Below are positions 9,138 to 17,701 of a stretch of 64,000 nt of DNA, in pieces. The notes below the pieces were generated by a model. It was given only the letters and a program-made list of their open reading frames with translations. It searched no databases and was not told the DNA's origin. This DNA is from Gemmatimonadaceae bacterium (GTDB lineage: Bacteria; Gemmatimonadota; Gemmatimonadetes; Gemmatimonadales; Gemmatimonadaceae). The DNA lies in NCBI GenBank assembly GCA_036003045.1, contig DASYSS010000070.1, positions 1 to 64,000 of the forward strand. The letters run 5' to 3'. A program made the translations under genes and the position numbers. Numbering within the stretch: the stretch's first letter is position 1; the number at the start of each line of letters is the position of its first letter.

Positions 9138-9609
9138 GCTCCAAGCGGTCCACGAGCTCACGCGCCGCGCGTACGCCGAGTACGCGACGGCCATGGACCC
9201 CACGTCGTGGGAGGCGTTGAGTGGCGCGATCGACGCGGGGCTGGCGAGCGATCAGGAGATGGATCGGATCGTGGCACTCGAGGGCGACACGATCGTCGGG
9301 AGCGCGCTGCTCATGGCGCCGACTGAGGACGCATACACGGGGTTCGGCGTTCGCGTCACCGCCCCCGAGGTAAGGCTCGTCGCCGTCGACCCATCGGCGA
9401 GAGGGCACGGTATCGCGCGCGCGCTGATGGACGAATGTCTTCGCCGTGCGCGCGCGTCGGGAGCGACCGAAATCGGGCTGCACACCTCTCGCAGCATGCA
9501 GGCGGCGATTCGGATGTATGAAGGAATGGGCTTTGAGCGCGCACCGGAGAACGATTTTCAGCCGCCGGGAACCGAGCGGGTGATCGGATACAGGCTGATG
9601 CTGAAGTGA
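9085..9609 (+). CDS. GNAT-family N-acetyltransferase
   Basis: 174 residues. The acetyl-CoA-binding motif A is clear as VRLVAVDPSARGHGIARALM at about residues 96-115, followed by a motif B-like RMYEGMGFERA near 145-155, both standard for GNAT enzymes that move an acetyl group from acetyl-CoA to an amine. The substrate is unknown. The frame opens within the preceding pseudokinase gene. TTG at 9085 gives an N-terminus of normal family length (TIREARRDELQAVHEL starts the fold), so translation is probably coupled to the upstream gene. A convergent hairpin follows directly. Confidence 0.85.
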   Translation: MAFHPRVPLTIREARRDELQAVHELTRRAYAEYATAMDPTSWEALSGAIDAGLASDQEMDRIVALEGDTIVGSALLMAPTEDAYTGFGVRVTAPEVRLVAVDPSARGHGIARALMDECLRRARASGATEIGLHTSRSMQAAIRMYEGMGFERAPENDFQPPGTERVIGYRLMLK

Positions 9610-9616
9610 TCCGTCT

Positions 9617-9643
9617 CCGGTCACCGGGAACATCGGTGACCGG
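9617..9643. terminator. Bidirectional hairpin between convergent genes
   Basis: CCGGTCACC (9617-9625) and GGTGACCGG (9635-9643) form a perfect 9-bp stem with a 9-nt loop. It fills the 40-bp gap between the GNAT gene (plus) and the ADOP permease (minus), so it can serve both transcripts. There is no T-run. Confidence 0.55.
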
Positions 9644-9649
9644 GAACCG

Positions 9650-12145
9650 CTATTCGTATCGCAGCGCTTGCATCGGATCGATCCGGCTCGCCCGCAGCGC
9701 TGGAATGAGCCCGGCGCCCAGCGCGACGACGCTCAGAGCCACGGCCGCGACGACGATGACCATCGGGTCGTGACCCTGCAGTTGGTAGAGTAGCGACTGC
9801 GCCGATTTGCCGATTCCGACCGCGCCCAGAATTCCGATCACTCCGCCGATGAGCGCCATGCGTCCCACTTGCATGAGCACCATCGTGCGGACGCGGACGC
9901 CGTTGGCGCCGAGCGCCATGCGCACGCCGATTTCGCGAGTGCGCTGAGCGACGGAATAGGCGAGCACGCCGTACAGGCCCACGGCGGCGAGCAGCGTCGC
10001 AAGAACCGCGAACGACGCCGACAAGGTCGTGATCATGCGATCCAGGAACACGTTCTCCTCGACCTGCTGAGGCACGAGCTTGAGCTCCTCGATGGGAATG
10101 TTCGGGTCGACCTGCTTCATTGCCGCCGGGATCGCGCGCAGGATCTGCACGGGCGGGAGCGATGACCGAACATAGAAGCTCAGGCTGTTCACGCGCCCGA
10201 CTTGTTTGTACGGACGCACGAAAACCGGCGGAATCGTGTCTTTCACCTCGGAGTACTTGGCGTCTCTCACCAATCCGATGATCGTGATGTCGAGCGAGTC
10301 GTTGTCCATCGACATCTTCTTGCCGACCGCGTTCCGGCCGATTCCGAACTTCTTCGCGAAGGTCTCGTTGACGATCGCCACCTTCATCGAACCCGCCTCG
10401 TCGAACTCGGTGAAATCGCGGCCCGCGAGCAACGGGACGCCGATGACGTGGAAGTAGTTCGCGCTGGCAATGTTGTATCGTGAGCCGTTGTCGGTGTCCG
10501 GCCCTTTCTTGAATCCCTCGACCGCCACGCCCTCGCCCCAGTTGTTTCCGGCGAGCAGTTGGATCGCCGCCGCCGTCACCCCGATCACGCCCGGGATAGA
10601 CGACAGCGCTTCTTCGATTCGCGGGTAGAGCGCCAGCGCCCTCGTCGAGTCGTACCCGCTCCGCGCCGGCGACACCGTGAACGTCACCATGTTGTCGATG
10701 TTTACCCCGAGCTCGACGCGGCTGATGTTGCGAAGGCTCTTCACGAACATGCCGGCCGAAGCCAGCAACGCCATCGACAGCGCGATCTGCGCGGTGACCA
10801 GCCCCGAGCGAAAACGCGCGGCGCCGCGGCTGCCCGAGAGTTTGCCGGAATTGTTGCGCAGTTCAGTCACGAGATCCGGCCGCGTGCTGTGCAGCGCCGG
10901 CACGATTCCGAACAACAGGCCCGTCGCGGCCGAGACGAGCATCGTGAACGCGAGCACTTGCCAGTTGAGCGAAAAGTCGAGCGTCCTGGCAATGTTCGGC
11001 GGCAGCATCGACGTGATGCCGGCGAGCGTCCAGTGCGCGATCGCGATCCCCGCCAAGCCACCCAAGGCGGCGAGGAGGAACGATTCGGTCAGCAGCTGGC
11101 CGATCAGTTGGCGGCGGGTCGCACCCAACGACAACCGCACCGCCATCTCCATGCTTCGATTCGCCGCGCGCGCCAGCAACAGGTTGGCGATGTTGGCGCA
11201 AGCGATCAGCAGGACGATGCCGGTGATCCCGAAGAGCAGCGTAATGGGCGTGCGCGACGACTTGATGATGCTGCTCTGACCGCGGCGCCCGTCGGAGAGC
11301 AGGATCTTCTTGGCGCGGAACTCCTGCTTCGTTCGGTCGCTCATCCCCTTCCGCTGCGGAGCCTCGACGTCGTTGATGATAGAGTGGTAGACGGTATTGA
11401 CCGAACTCGCTGCCTGGTCGAGCGAGGCCCCCGGCTTCAGGCGACCAAACAGATAGACCCAGTAGCTGTCTCGACGCTCGTATCCCGTCCAACCTTGCGT
11501 CAGGACGCCGCGCATGGTGATCGGTACGAAGACATTCGGACGCGAGCCGAGCGTCGTGCCGGTAAACCCCTTCGGCGCGACACCGACGATCGTCATCTGC
11601 TGGCCATTGATCGTGATCTGCTTGCCGATCACGCTCTGGTCGGACCCGAGCTGAGTCTCCCAGTACCCGTAACTCAGGACCGCGAGATAGTTGCCCGCGA
11701 TCGTTTCGTCGTCACGCGACGTGAACAGTCGGCCGAGCGCCGGACGAAGCCCGAGCACGGAGAAATAGTTTCCCGTGACGTACACTCCACGCCCGCTGAT
11801 CGGCGTCTGTCCGGACATCGCGATGCTCACGCCGAACAGGAAGTGGCCCGCGATCCCACTGAACGACGTGTTCGCTTTTTGAAGATCCCGAAGCATCGGG
11901 TAGCTGAACACTTCGTCGCAGCCGCCGGCGTCGTTGCACGAGTTGCTGCCGTACTGGGGGCCGGGGGCCTTGAAGTTGGCGAGCCGCGCCGGGTCGGACA
12001 CAGGCAGCGGCCGAAGCAGTAGCTCCTCGAACAGCGAGAAGATGCCGGCGTTCGCGCCGATGCCCAGCGCCAGTGACAAAATGGCGACGACGGCGACGAA
12101 CGGCGTCTTGAACAGCGTGCGAAAAGCGAGCTTCAGATTCCGCAT
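9650..12145 (-). CDS. ADOP-family ABC transporter permease
   Basis: 831 residues. An N-terminal helix (TPFVAVVAILSLALGIGANAGIF) is followed by a MacB-type periplasmic domain, a first FtsX block near 310-410 (LLFGITGIVLLIACANIANLL), a second periplasmic domain, and a terminal FtsX block with LAAVGLYGVLAYSVAQRTREIG. It ends RASRIDPMQALRYE as in other ADOP permeases. Asn/Cys-rich positions near residue 70 (SNSCNDAGGCDE) are a local peculiarity that could form a disulfide. It lies 81 bp downstream of the BNR-propeller gene and is separated from it by a hairpin, so it may have its own promoter. No ATPase is adjacent. Confidence 0.92.
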   Translation of the reverse strand: MRNLKLAFRTLFKTPFVAVVAILSLALGIGANAGIFSLFEELLLRPLPVSDPARLANFKAPGPQYGSNSCNDAGGCDEVFSYPMLRDLQKANTSFSGIAGHFLFGVSIAMSGQTPISGRGVYVTGNYFSVLGLRPALGRLFTSRDDETIAGNYLAVLSYGYWETQLGSDQSVIGKQITINGQQMTIVGVAPKGFTGTTLGSRPNVFVPITMRGVLTQGWTGYERRDSYWVYLFGRLKPGASLDQAASSVNTVYHSIINDVEAPQRKGMSDRTKQEFRAKKILLSDGRRGQSSIIKSSRTPITLLFGITGIVLLIACANIANLLLARAANRSMEMAVRLSLGATRRQLIGQLLTESFLLAALGGLAGIAIAHWTLAGITSMLPPNIARTLDFSLNWQVLAFTMLVSAATGLLFGIVPALHSTRPDLVTELRNNSGKLSGSRGAARFRSGLVTAQIALSMALLASAGMFVKSLRNISRVELGVNIDNMVTFTVSPARSGYDSTRALALYPRIEEALSSIPGVIGVTAAAIQLLAGNNWGEGVAVEGFKKGPDTDNGSRYNIASANYFHVIGVPLLAGRDFTEFDEAGSMKVAIVNETFAKKFGIGRNAVGKKMSMDNDSLDITIIGLVRDAKYSEVKDTIPPVFVRPYKQVGRVNSLSFYVRSSLPPVQILRAIPAAMKQVDPNIPIEELKLVPQQVEENVFLDRMITTLSASFAVLATLLAAVGLYGVLAYSVAQRTREIGVRMALGANGVRVRTMVLMQVGRMALIGGVIGILGAVGIGKSAQSLLYQLQGHDPMVIVVAAVALSVVALGAGLIPALRASRIDPMQALRYE

Positions 12146-12159
12146 TTACGCGCTCGGGA

Positions 12160-12203
12160 CTCTGGGTTGAGGAGCGGGTACTGAGTACTTCGACAACCCA
12201 GAG
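12160..12203 (-). terminator. Nested hairpin downstream of the BNR-propeller gene
   Basis: CTCTGGGTTG (12160-12169) pairs perfectly with CAACCCAGAG (12194-12203). The loop contains a second small palindrome, GTACTGAGTAC (12178-12188). It sits between the stop of the minus-strand BNR gene at 12227 and the start of the ADOP permease at 12145. Confidence 0.5.
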
Positions 12204-12226
12204 CCCCGAAACGGTTGAGACCTCGG

Positions 12227-15200
12227 CTAGAAAACCACCGACTGCTTGTTGATCACGATCGGGTCGAGCCCCAGCCGCTTGGCTTCCGCGTTGAACGCCG
12301 GCAGATCTGTCTTGAGGATGATCGTGAGCCGGTCGGTTTGCGTCTTCAGCTCACCCTTGAGGTCGTTGAAGATCGGATAGGCGCTGGCGATCGGCTTGGC
12401 GTCTCCACGCGACACGACGCCGAGCAGCGCGGCGAGCCGGTTGTTGACTTTGATCGGGAAGTTGAGCGGATCCTGACCACTCTGATTCCGCACCTGATAG
12501 ATCTCCTCTTCGACGGCGTTCAGGTCCGTCGACAGCTTGTCGCCGGCCGCCTTGAGCTTGTCGTCCTGCGACTTCTTGAGCCGGTCGTCCACCTGCGTCT
12601 TGATGGCGCGCGACTGCACGACGGAGGCGTTCGCTTCGCTGACCTTGTCGCGCAATTGGATCGCCAGCGCGAACTGTGCTTGGAGATCGGCGTCGGTCGC
12701 GTCGTGATTCGGATTGCGCTTGACGATGAGCGGCTGCGTGAGGGTCTTGCCGTCGGCGATGAGCCGAACCGTGTATTTCCCCGGCGGCGCCGACGGGCCA
12801 TTGGTCGATCCGCCCCACAGAATCATTCCCGGGAATGTCGTCGACCCGGCGTACTGAAGGTCCCAGTTGAACGTATTGAGCCCCGCGACGCGTCCGGGGT
12901 TCGCGGCCCCGCCACCGAAGCCGCCGCGTCCACCGCCTCGGCCTCCGCGACCGCCGCCGGCCGCTTCACCGCCCGCGGCCGAATCAGCACCGCCACCCGG
13001 AACGCCTGCGTTGGCCGCGTTGAGCGTCGCGCGTCCACCACCACGGCCACCCCGACCACCGGCGTTCGCGGTATCCGGATAACTGCGGATGACCTGACCC
13101 TTCGCGTCGAGGATCTCGATGCGAACGTTTTGCGCGGGCTGCTTGAGCACGTACTGAATCGTCGCCTGCGTGCCGGATCGATACGCGGCCGCCGGCTTGA
13201 ACAGCACCGGGTCGGCGCCGGCCATCGTCGTCGCGCTGTATTGCCGCAGCGGCTCGATGTTGTCGAGGATCCAGAACCCGCGACCGTGCGACGAGACCGC
13301 GATGTCGCGCTCGGTCACGATGAGGTCCCACATCGGGACGTCGGCAAGATTCAGGTTGAGCGACTCCCAGTGGTCGCCGTCGTCGAACGAGACGTAAACA
13401 CCGTGCTGCGTCGCCGCGTAGAGAAGGCCTTTTCGCGCCGGATCCTCGCGCACCGCGTGCACGAAGTCGTCGCCCCGGATGCCGGTGACGATCTTCGTCC
13501 ACGTCTTGCCCATGTCGTGGGTGCGGTAGATGTACGGCGCCTTGTCGTCGAGGAGGAATCGTTTCACCGCCACGTACGCGGTGGCCGAATCAAAAGCCGA
13601 CGCGTCGATCAGGCTCACTCGGCCGAAATCGGGCATGTCCTTCGGCGTGACGTTGCTCCACGACTTGCCGCCATCTTTCGTGACGCTGACGACGCCGTCG
13701 TCGGACCCGGTCCAGATGACATTCGTCGTGCGCTTGGAGGGCGCGATCGAGAAGATCACCGCGTAGACCTCGGGGCCGTTCATGTCGCGCGTGATCGGAC
13801 CACCCGACGGACCCATCGTCTTCGGGTCGTGACGCGTGAGGTCCGGGCTGATGCGCTCCCAGCTGTCGCCACCGTTGGTGGTCTTCCACAGATGCTGCGA
13901 GCCGGTGTAGAGCGATTTCTTGTCGACCGGCGAGAAGATGATCGGGTACGTCCACTGCCAGCGCTCCTTGATCACGGCGGATTCTTCGCCGGAGAACATG
14001 CGCGGATACGGGCTCACCTCGCGGACCTCGCCCGTTCGTCGATTGAGCTTGGTCAGAAAGCCGCCGCCGTTCGCGTTCGTGCCCGAATAAAAAACGTCGG
14101 GATCGCGCGGATCGGGCGCGATGTAGCCGTCCTCGGAACCGCCGGGACTAAAGTCCGCCGCCCCGCCGCCACGGCCTCCTCCTCCTCCTCGACCGCCGAA
14201 CGTCGGCGCCGTCGGGACGCAGGTTTCGCTCGCGTCTTGCTGCGAACCGCACACGAAGTACGGGACGTGCGACGTCGCGACGACGTGATAGAACTGTCCG
14301 GTCGCAACGGTCTTCGCCGTCCACGTCGGGTTGTCGGCCTGCGCGTTGAAGGTGATGTCGCCGCCCGGATCGGCCGCGTGCAGCACGTGATTGTCGTCGT
14401 CGGGATCGATCCACAGATCGTGCGAGTCGCCGCCGGCGAATTGCTGCTGCGCGAACGTCTTGCCGCCGTCGCGCGAGCGGAACGTGCCGACGTTCTCGAC
14501 GTAGACGAGATCCTTGTTCTTGGTGTCGGCGAAGACGTGCGTGTAGTAGAACGCGCGCTGCCGGAAGCGGCGCTCGTTGTTGACGAGCGACCAGGTCGTG
14601 CCGCCGTCGTCGGTGCGGAACAAGCCGCCGTTCTCGTTTTCGACGAGCGCGAAGACGCGGTTCGGATCGACCGGCGAAATGGAGATGCCGATTTTCCCGT
14701 CGATGCCGGCCGGCAAACCGCTGACGTGCGTGATGTCGGTCCAGGTCTCGCCGCCGTCGGTGGATTTGTACAGAGCGCTTCCCGGGCCGCCGCTCGACAT
14801 CATCCACTCTTTTCGATACGCCTCCCAGAGTGAGGCGTACATGATGTTCGGATTTGTGCGGTCGATCTCCACGTCGGCCGCGCCGACGTTCGGGCCCGTG
14901 AACAACACCTTCTTCCACGTTTGGCCGCCGTCTGTGCTCTTGAAGACGCCGCGCTCCTCGCTCGGCACGCCGTATTTCCCGAAGTCGGCGACGAAGACGA
15001 TGTTCGGATTCGTCGGATGGATGCGGATCCGCGAGATTGCGTCCGAGTTCGAGAAGCCGACGTGCGTCCACGTCTTCCCGGCGTCGGTCGATTTGTAGAC
15101 GCCGTCGCCCGGCTGAACGTCGCCGCGGAGGCACGACTCGCCCATCCCAATGAAGACGACGTTCGGATCCGTCTCAGAGACGGCCACGGCGCCGACGGAC

Positions 15201-15514
15201 GAGCTCTTGATCTGCCCGTCGGTGACGTTGGTCCACCGCTCGCCGCCGTCGGTGGTCTTCCACAGGCCTCCGCCGGTCGCGCCGAAGTAGCCCACTTTGG
15301 GCTGGCCCTTGACGCCGGAGATCGCGATCGACCGGCCGCTGTGCTCCGGTCCAAGGCTCCGCCATCGCAGACTTTTCAGGATCACCGAGTCGGTTGCTGC
15401 GGTGCGAAGCAGGTAGCCCGGACGCTCTGCGCCACGGGTCAATCCAACCGCGGCGGCGACACCGCCGAACGCCAGCATCGCCGACACGCCGGCTCGAACA
15501 AGCCGTCGAATCAT
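12227..15514 (-). CDS. Giant secreted BNR/sortilin-like beta-propeller protein
   Basis: 1095 residues from ATG 15514, with a GGAG 10-13 nt upstream. The longer open frame is rejected because its extra 141 residues have shadow composition. A signal peptide (VSAMLAFGGVAAAVGL) is followed by about nine BNR/Asp-box units of the type S-x-D-x-G-x-T-W, for example KSTDAGKTW, KSTDGGQTW, RTDDGGTTW and VTKDGGKSW, which make a VPS10-like double propeller to about residue 800. A Gly/Arg-rich linker near 880-930 precedes a beta-sandwich segment and a helical C-terminal region. Annotated relatives are called glycosyl hydrolases, but no glycosidase catalytic residues are evident. A binding or scaffold role at the cell surface is the safer reading. 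Confidence 0.85.
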   Translation of the reverse strand: MIRRLVRAGVSAMLAFGGVAAAVGLTRGAERPGYLLRTAATDSVILKSLRWRSLGPEHSGRSIAISGVKGQPKVGYFGATGGGLWKTTDGGERWTNVTDGQIKSSSVGAVAVSETDPNVVFIGMGESCLRGDVQPGDGVYKSTDAGKTWTHVGFSNSDAISRIRIHPTNPNIVFVADFGKYGVPSEERGVFKSTDGGQTWKKVLFTGPNVGAADVEIDRTNPNIMYASLWEAYRKEWMMSSGGPGSALYKSTDGGETWTDITHVSGLPAGIDGKIGISISPVDPNRVFALVENENGGLFRTDDGGTTWSLVNNERRFRQRAFYYTHVFADTKNKDLVYVENVGTFRSRDGGKTFAQQQFAGGDSHDLWIDPDDDNHVLHAADPGGDITFNAQADNPTWTAKTVATGQFYHVVATSHVPYFVCGSQQDASETCVPTAPTFGGRGGGGGRGGGAADFSPGGSEDGYIAPDPRDPDVFYSGTNANGGGFLTKLNRRTGEVREVSPYPRMFSGEESAVIKERWQWTYPIIFSPVDKKSLYTGSQHLWKTTNGGDSWERISPDLTRHDPKTMGPSGGPITRDMNGPEVYAVIFSIAPSKRTTNVIWTGSDDGVVSVTKDGGKSWSNVTPKDMPDFGRVSLIDASAFDSATAYVAVKRFLLDDKAPYIYRTHDMGKTWTKIVTGIRGDDFVHAVREDPARKGLLYAATQHGVYVSFDDGDHWESLNLNLADVPMWDLIVTERDIAVSSHGRGFWILDNIEPLRQYSATTMAGADPVLFKPAAAYRSGTQATIQYVLKQPAQNVRIEILDAKGQVIRSYPDTANAGGRGGRGGGRATLNAANAGVPGGGADSAAGGEAAGGGRGGRGGGRGGFGGGAANPGRVAGLNTFNWDLQYAGSTTFPGMILWGGSTNGPSAPPGKYTVRLIADGKTLTQPLIVKRNPNHDATDADLQAQFALAIQLRDKVSEANASVVQSRAIKTQVDDRLKKSQDDKLKAAGDKLSTDLNAVEEEIYQVRNQSGQDPLNFPIKVNNRLAALLGVVSRGDAKPIASAYPIFNDLKGELKTQTDRLTIILKTDLPAFNAEAKRLGLDPIVINKQSVVF

Positions 15515-15665
15515 GCCAAATGTCTCCAACGAGAAATGGGGGAGGGGACAGGAGAGCGATCGAAGATACCCGCCCGAGAAACTTGCCAAGGAGCGCATGA
15601 CGTCGCCATGCTCTCGGCCGAGTCCGTCAGCAGGCGTTGCCGGCTCCGTCGTCTGCCGTTCGCGT

Positions 15666-15713
15666 CCACCGGCCCACCGGCCCACCCGTCCACCCGTCCA
15701 CCCGTCCACCCGT
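15666..15713. repeat. Octamer tandem repeat in a divergent promoter region
   Basis: Six uninterrupted 8-bp units: two CCACCGGC, then four CCACCCGT. They lie in the gap between the divergently transcribed BNR-propeller and DUF1761 genes, ending 17 bp before the DUF1761 start. A longer array of related octamers lies at 51473-51557, also between divergent genes. Confidence 0.8.
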
Positions 15714-15730
15714 TCTCTCCCGAGCCTCGC

Positions 15731-16123
15731 ATGTCGATCAACTATCTCGCGGTGCTGGTGTCCGCCGTCGTGATCTTCATCCTCGGCGGGTTGTGGTTCT
15801 CGCTGCTCTTCGCGAAGCCTTGGCTGCGCATGATGGGCGTGAGCGATCCGCAGCGCTCGCCTGGCGCCGCGCTGTTCGTGCAGTTCTTCGTCTGCGCGCT
15901 GCTGACGTCGTGGACGATGGCGATGATTCTGAGCCACGCGGGCGCGATGGAAGCGGGTCGCGCGGTCGGGTTTGGGCTCATTTGCTGGCTTGGTTTTGCC
16001 GGTGCGACGAGCTACTCGACCGCGAAAGCGGGCAAGAAGCCTGTTGCATTATGGGCCATCGAGACTGGATACAACCTCGTCTCGTTCGTGCTCGCGGCGG
16101 TCATTCTTTCCGCCTGGCATTGA
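15731..16123 (+). CDS. DUF1761-family small membrane protein
   Basis: 130 residues, mostly hydrophobic, with about four membrane helices (INYLAVLVSAVVIFILGGLWF first, then FVQFFVCALLTSWTMAMIL, AVGFGLICWLGFAGATSY and YNLVSFVLAAVILSAW). The pattern and length match DUF1761, whose function is not known. ATG 15731 is chosen because it starts immediately before the first helix. The upstream open frame overlaps the divergent gene and the octamer repeats. The gene is a single unit, followed by a 143-bp regulatory gap before the sedolisin gene. Confidence 0.75.
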   Translation: MSINYLAVLVSAVVIFILGGLWFSLLFAKPWLRMMGVSDPQRSPGAALFVQFFVCALLTSWTMAMILSHAGAMEAGRAVGFGLICWLGFAGATSYSTAKAGKKPVALWAIETGYNLVSFVLAAVILSAWH

Positions 16124-16178
16124 GGCCGGCGCACAAACCTGCTCGGTTCGCGTTTTCCCACAAACTTTAGCAAGTGGC

Positions 16179-16197
16179 AAATTGCGAATCACAATTT
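16179..16197. promoter_or_regulatory. AT-rich palindrome just upstream of the sedolisin promoter
   Basis: AAATTG (16179-16184) and CAATTT (16192-16197) form a dyad separated by 7 bp and ending 3 bp before the putative -35 element. Its composition stands out in this GC-rich sequence. Binding by a regulator is inference. Confidence 0.4.
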
Positions 16198-16200
16198 CGC

Positions 16201-16229
16201 TTGTACGTGACGTTCGATTTCTATAGAAT
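16201..16229 (+). promoter_or_regulatory. Sigma-70-type promoter of the sedolisin gene
   Basis: TTGTAC (16201-16206), a 17-bp spacer, then TAGAAT (16224-16229). It precedes the ATG at 16267 by about 38 bp, with a strong CGGAGG ribosome site at 16257-16262. Confidence 0.6.
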
Positions 16230-16266
16230 GGTCGACCCCTCTCCCCTCCCTCGACCGGAGGATCGG

Positions 16267-17502
16267 ATGTCCGATTCCAGATTTTCGATGCGTGTCGCCG
16301 CGATGGCTGCTTGCGCGGTGACCTTTGGTTTAGCGGCTTGTTCTGACTCAGTCGTTCCCACCGCGTCTCCATCGGCCAGCGCATCGCGCGACGCCGGCGG
16401 CATTCCGAACGGCGGCAACGGAAATGCGTTCGCCTATGGCCACGTGAAGGTGTGCGCCGCTCCGCCGGTGGGCGAAGCGTCGTGTCACTCGTGGATCACG
16501 ATCGACGACAAAGGCAATCCGCTCGTGACCTCTGGGCCGACGGGCTTCAACCCGGCAGACCTCCAGGCCGCCTACAACCTCACCACGGGCGGAACGTCGG
16601 TGACCGTCGCGATCGTCGACGCGTATGACGATCCGAACGCCGAGTCGGACCTGGGCGTGTACCGAGCCAAGTTCGGACTCCCGGTATGTACGACGCAGAA
16701 CGGCTGCTTTAGAAAGATCAACCAGAACGGCGGGTCGACTCCTCCACGCGCCAACGCCAGCTGGGCGGAGGAGATCTCCCTCGATCTCGACATGGTTAGC
16801 GCGATCTGTCCGAACTGCCACATTCTGCTGGTTGAGGCCTCCTCGAACTCGTTCGCGAATCTGGCCGCGGCGGTCGACCAGGCGGCGGCGCAGGGAGCGA
16901 TCGCCATCTCGAACTCTTACGGTGGCAACGAGTATGCGGGCGAGGTATCGGACGAATCGCACTTCAAGCATCCGGGCGTCGCGGTCACCGTGAGCTCAGG
17001 CGACAATGGGTTCGGCGTCGAGTTTCCGGCGGCGTCGCAGTGGGTCACGGCGGTCGGCGGCACCCACCTCACCCATAGCGGAAGTGTCTGGACGGAGACG
17101 GTCTGGAGCGGCGCGGGCAGTGGATGCAGCGCCTACATCACCAAGCCCTCATGGCAGCATGACGCATGCGCGAAGCGAACGGTCGCCGACGTTTCAGCGG
17201 TCGCGGATCCCAACACCGGGGTTTCGGTCTACGACACGTACGGCCTGAGACCGCGCGGTGGGTGGCTGGTGTTCGGCGGAACGAGTGTTGCCGCCCCAAT
17301 CATCGGTGCGGTCTACGCACTCGCGAAGGATCTGGGCCAGACCAGCTACGGCTCGCTCTCATACGGCGCCGCCGCCGGCTCACTGTTCGACGTCGTGTCG
17401 GGTTCGAACGGGAGCTGCCAGGGATCCTATCTCTGCACGGCCGGCGCGGGATACGACGGGCCCACGGGCAACGGCTCGCCGCGCGGCACAACCGCATTCT
17501 AG
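16267..17502 (+). CDS. Sedolisin-type (S53) serine-carboxyl peptidase, lipoprotein
   Basis: 411 residues. ATG 16267 is preceded by a strong CCGGAGGATCGG ribosome site. The leader ends in a lipobox (FGLAAC-SDS), so the mature protein is probably lipid-anchored outside. The S53 catalytic residues are visible: Glu and Asp in WAEEISLDLD (about 165-172), the oxyanion Asp in VSSGDNGFG (about 244), and the nucleophile in GGTSVAAPI (about 340). An N-terminal stretch of about 80 residues before the core (AAYNLTTGG onward) is short for an S53 prosegment. Sedolisins are endopeptidases, usually active at low pH. The final residues after the catalytic Ser are Gly/Ser-rich. It has its own promoter and terminator. 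Confidence 0.88.
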   Translation: MSDSRFSMRVAAMAACAVTFGLAACSDSVVPTASPSASASRDAGGIPNGGNGNAFAYGHVKVCAAPPVGEASCHSWITIDDKGNPLVTSGPTGFNPADLQAAYNLTTGGTSVTVAIVDAYDDPNAESDLGVYRAKFGLPVCTTQNGCFRKINQNGGSTPPRANASWAEEISLDLDMVSAICPNCHILLVEASSNSFANLAAAVDQAAAQGAIAISNSYGGNEYAGEVSDESHFKHPGVAVTVSSGDNGFGVEFPAASQWVTAVGGTHLTHSGSVWTETVWSGAGSGCSAYITKPSWQHDACAKRTVADVSAVADPNTGVSVYDTYGLRPRGGWLVFGGTSVAAPIIGAVYALAKDLGQTSYGSLSYGAAAGSLFDVVSGSNGSCQGSYLCTAGAGYDGPTGNGSPRGTTAF

Positions 17503-17518
17503 ATCAGAGGCCTCGAAC

Positions 17519-17548
17519 AACGGGCTCGGCGATTCGCCGAGCCCGTTT
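17519..17548 (+). terminator. Intrinsic terminator of the sedolisin gene
   Basis: ACGGGCTCGGCG and CGCCGAGCCCGT form a perfect 12-bp stem around a 3-nt loop, followed by TTCGTTTT. It lies 17 bp after the stop codon. Confidence 0.85.
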
Positions 17549-17613
17549 CGTTTTCGGCTCGAGAATTCGACGGTTTCCACTTTGGAACCCCGATCCCTCC
17601 CGGGCGTGCTCTC

Positions 17614-17642
17614 TTGTCGGCCGCCAGACGCTTCCATACAAT
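17614..17642 (+). promoter_or_regulatory. Sigma-70-type promoter of the EXORDIUM-like gene
   Basis: TTGTCG (17614-17619), a 17-bp spacer, then TACAAT (17637-17642), close to the consensus. The transcript would start about 50 bp before the ATG at 17702, which has GGAGG at the right distance. Confidence 0.6.
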
Positions 17643-17701
17643 TGGTCTCCGCGCCCCGGCGATGGTGCGCTGCTCCGCTTTCCGCCCCCTTCGGAGGCTC
17701 C

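Noticed and set aside
12215-14833. An 872-residue plus-strand ORF opposite the BNR-propeller gene, and similar giant antisense ORFs (44877-47264, 3424-5244).
   Set aside because: They are long only because GC-rich codons leave few stops in the opposite frame. They lack family motifs and have Arg/Val/Asp-heavy shadow composition, whereas the minus-strand genes have clear domains.
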